Source: Saprospiraceae bacterium UBA1994
Lineage (GTDB): Bacteria; Bacteroidota; Bacteroidia; Chitinophagales; Saprospiraceae
Assembly: GCA_002335865.1 (NCBI GenBank)
Contig: DDCY01000017.1
Span: 45,003 to 109,002 of the forward strand
Reading direction: 5' to 3'
Length of the DNA stretch: 64,000 nt
Part shown: piece after piece, positions 62,720 through 64,000 of the stretch
Numbering within the stretch: position 1 is the first letter of the stretch
How the letters are laid out: every line of letters starts with the position of its first letter
The notes under the pieces: model-generated
What the model was told of the DNA's origin: nothing
Databases searched by the model: none
What the model saw: the letters and a program-made list of their open reading frames with translations, nothing else
Position numbers and translations under genes: made by a program

Positions 62720-63304
62720 ATGATGCTTAAAAAATTAATCTATTTATGTTTTGTTACCATAATGTTATCATCATGTGGAGATGACCCTTTTGATCCTTGT
62801 GCAGTAATTGACTGTGGTTTAAATGGTGAATGTTTGGATGGAACATGTGATTGTGAAGACGGTTATTTTGGTGTAAATTGTGAAATTTTCGATCCTTGTT
62901 TTGCAATTGATTGTGGTGACAACGGTACTTGTATAGATGGTACATGTGACTGTGAAGAAGGGTACTATGGAGATAATTGTGAATTAATAATTAAAGATAG
63001 ATTTGTAGGTACGTGGTCAGGTATTGATTGCGAAGGAGATAACTTTGAATTAATAATACAGCCAGGAGCCACTATAGTAACACTTACTATTGCAGATGAA
63101 CTATTCGGGATCAACGCCAATATTATTAATGAAAACAACTTTTATATACCTGAACAAGATTTTTTTGTGCCAACATTTGAGATAAGTATCAAAGTGATAG
63201 GAACGGGCAAAATACTTGATAACGGAATGCTAGAATTTGATGCTACTATTACTGTTGATGAAGAAGATCCAGAAACATGTGTTTCTAAATTGGAAAAACA
63301 GTAG
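62720..63304 (+). CDS. Lipoprotein with two EGF-like repeats
   Basis: A 194-residue (193 from the second ATG at 62723) surface protein. The signal ends TIMLSSCG, a clear lipobox. Two adjacent cysteine-rich repeats follow (about 24-56 and 57-89), each DPCxxIDCGxNGxCxDGTCDCExGYxGxNCE, matching the EGF pattern C-x-C-x8-C of three disulfides. The remaining 100 residues are a beta-rich lipocalin-like or META-like domain (FVGTWSGIDC...FELIIQPG) resembling lipocalin-type Bacteroidota lipoproteins. Function is unknown; calcium-independent adhesion or binding is conceivable. Confidence 0.72.
   Translation: MMLKKLIYLCFVTIMLSSCGDDPFDPCAVIDCGLNGECLDGTCDCEDGYFGVNCEIFDPCFAIDCGDNGTCIDGTCDCEEGYYGDNCELIIKDRFVGTWSGIDCEGDNFELIIQPGATIVTLTIADELFGINANIINENNFYIPEQDFFVPTFEISIKVIGTGKILDNGMLEFDATITVDEEDPETCVSKLEKQ
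62792..62989 (+). repeat. Tandem 99-bp duplication encoding the EGF-like repeats
   Basis: Two units of 99 bases (62792-62890 and 62891-62989), each beginning GATCCTTGT and containing TGTGA and GAAGA segments, align through their length and keep all six cysteine codons. Differences lie mostly at third positions plus a few amino-acid changes, indicating an old internal duplication. Confidence 0.8.
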
Positions 63305-63320
63305 TATAAGAATAAAAGGC

Positions 63321-63356
63321 AATGGCTTTGTGGGTAACTTCTACAGAGCCATTTTT
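63321..63356 (+). terminator. Rho-independent terminator after the EGF-repeat lipoprotein gene
   Basis: AATGGCTTTGT (63321-63331) pairs over 11 bases, with one G-U, with ACAGAGCCATT (63343-63353), and is followed by TTTTT. It is 17 bases beyond the stop codon. Confidence 0.85.
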
Positions 63357-63493
63357 CTGCGATGCTATAAGTATTTCCTTACCTTTGTTGTAATCTTTGA
63401 TTATATCTGAGTTTGATTTGTTTTACATGGATATATGCTTTGATTGAACAAAAAAAAGAAGCTGTAATCAGCAAATAAAACAGAAGTAAAGAT

Positions 63494-64000
63494 ATGAGCG
63501 ATAATGTATTTGGAAAGATAGAAGCAATGAAGGCTGAGATTCAGTCGTATTCTATAGAAAATCGAGAGCAATTAGAAGCATTTAGAATACAGTATTTAGG
63601 ATCGAAGAATGTAATAAAGCCAATATTCGGTGAGATTCGAAATGTATCTAATGAGCAAAAAAAAGGTTTTGGCCAAAAAGTAAATGAATTAAAGCAAGCA
63701 GCGGAAGGGAGGTTTAATACGATACAAACTCTTCTTAAGAATCAGTCACAAAATGAGGCGGCATCAGATATAGATCTTACCGCACCAGCATATAGTGGAT
63801 TTGGAGGTGCGCGCCATCCAATAGCTACTACGATGGGAAAGATCATCGATATATTTGAACGAATAGGATTTGTAGTAGCCGAGGAGAGAGAAATAGAAGA
63901 TGACTGGCACAATTTTACGGCTATGAATACACCAGAGGATCATCCTGCACGTGACATGCAGGATACGTTTTATCTTAAAGATTCAGTAACTAGACTGCTA
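63494..64000 (+). CDS. pheS: Phenylalanine-tRNA ligase alpha subunit, 3'-truncated by the window edge
   Basis: An open frame from the ATG at 63494 to the end (169 codons) encodes the N-terminal part of PheS, which with PheT charges tRNA-Phe. The coiled-coil tRNA-binding arm is residues about 1-85 (YLGSKNVIKPIFGEIRNVSNEQKKGFGQKVNELK), and the catalytic domain begins with HPIATTMGKIIDIFERIGFVVAEEREIEDDWHNFTAMNTPEDHPARDMQDTFYL, which contains motif 2-like residues. No stop occurs before the window end; pheT or further genes would lie beyond it. Confidence 0.93.
   Translation, partial: MSDNVFGKIEAMKAEIQSYSIENREQLEAFRIQYLGSKNVIKPIFGEIRNVSNEQKKGFGQKVNELKQAAEGRFNTIQTLLKNQSQNEAASDIDLTAPAYSGFGGARHPIATTMGKIIDIFERIGFVVAEEREIEDDWHNFTAMNTPEDHPARDMQDTFYLKDSVTRLL

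Noticed and set aside
62754..62945. Histidine-rich 63-residue frame on the minus strand
   Set aside because: It is the antisense of the cysteine/aspartate-rich EGF repeats; its composition is explained by the plus-strand gene.
62792..62989. Tandem repeat as a CRISPR or intergenic repeat array
   Set aside because: Only two units, both in frame inside a gene with all cysteines kept.

Overview
The window looks like a chromosome segment of a free-living, aerobic, low-GC member of the Bacteroidota. Several things point there: TAnnTTTG-type promoter boxes, weak Shine-Dalgarno signals, a PorZ-like type IX secretion protein, DUF5686 and DUF6029 family proteins, an Omp28-type lipoprotein, a MurF-alanine racemase fusion, and a cardiolipin/ceramide-type lipid enzyme set. 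An ISC-type iron-sulfur system (IscS, IscU, IscA, adrenodoxin-like ferredoxin, Nfu) rather than a SUF cluster suggests the Saprospiria side of the phylum, but that is an inference. I found 51 protein genes (two cut by the window ends), no tRNA, no rRNA, no transposase and no CRISPR array. The content is mostly housekeeping and envelope functions.

Layout. 0-10 kb: recX end, comM/yifB, a small lipoprotein, a [2Fe-2S] ferredoxin, a catalytically degenerate MtfA-like protein, an Omp28/DUF6029 pair divergent from a TlpA-like thioredoxin, and the iscSUA operon. 10-31 kb: a shortened methylmalonyl-CoA mutase small-subunit relative, PBP1A, a PpiD-like isomerase, acyl-CoA dehydrogenase, an S2P-type M50 protease, SuhB-like phosphatase, Nfu, YebC, a sphingomyelin-synthase-like PAP2 protein, an M1 peptidase, homoserine kinase, a methyltransferase, an MscS channel and a GT-C glycosyltransferase.

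31-35.7 kb: three unusually AT-rich gaps surround mazG-dtd and ctaA-hydrolase. One (about 22% G+C by hand count over 32341-32880) has several near-matches to DnaA boxes. Another carries two perfect 18-bp parS palindromes (TTGTTTCACGTGAAACAA). Gene orientation flips here: 18 of 27 genes to the left are on the minus strand and 16 of 24 to the right are on the plus strand. I read this as the likely replication-origin/centromere neighbourhood, although dnaA, parA and parB are not in the window.

35.7-64 kb: htpG, a polysaccharide-deacetylase/glycosyltransferase pair, exonuclease III, a dolichyl-phosphate-mannose-synthase-like GT2, pgsA-like, purD directly abutting a murF-alr fusion, an FkbM methyltransferase, porZ, a DUF5686 protein, a tight four-gene glycan operon (asnB, GT2, sulfotransferase, GT4) divergent from a FemAB/GNAT-like gene, a six-Asp-box propeller lipoprotein, uppS, a periplasmic rhodanese, an EGF-repeat lipoprotein and the start of pheS. 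PorZ, UppS, the glycosyltransferases, the sulfotransferase and the murein genes would all act on the cell envelope. The glycan genes could supply the surface polysaccharide to which type IX cargo is attached, but that link is speculative.
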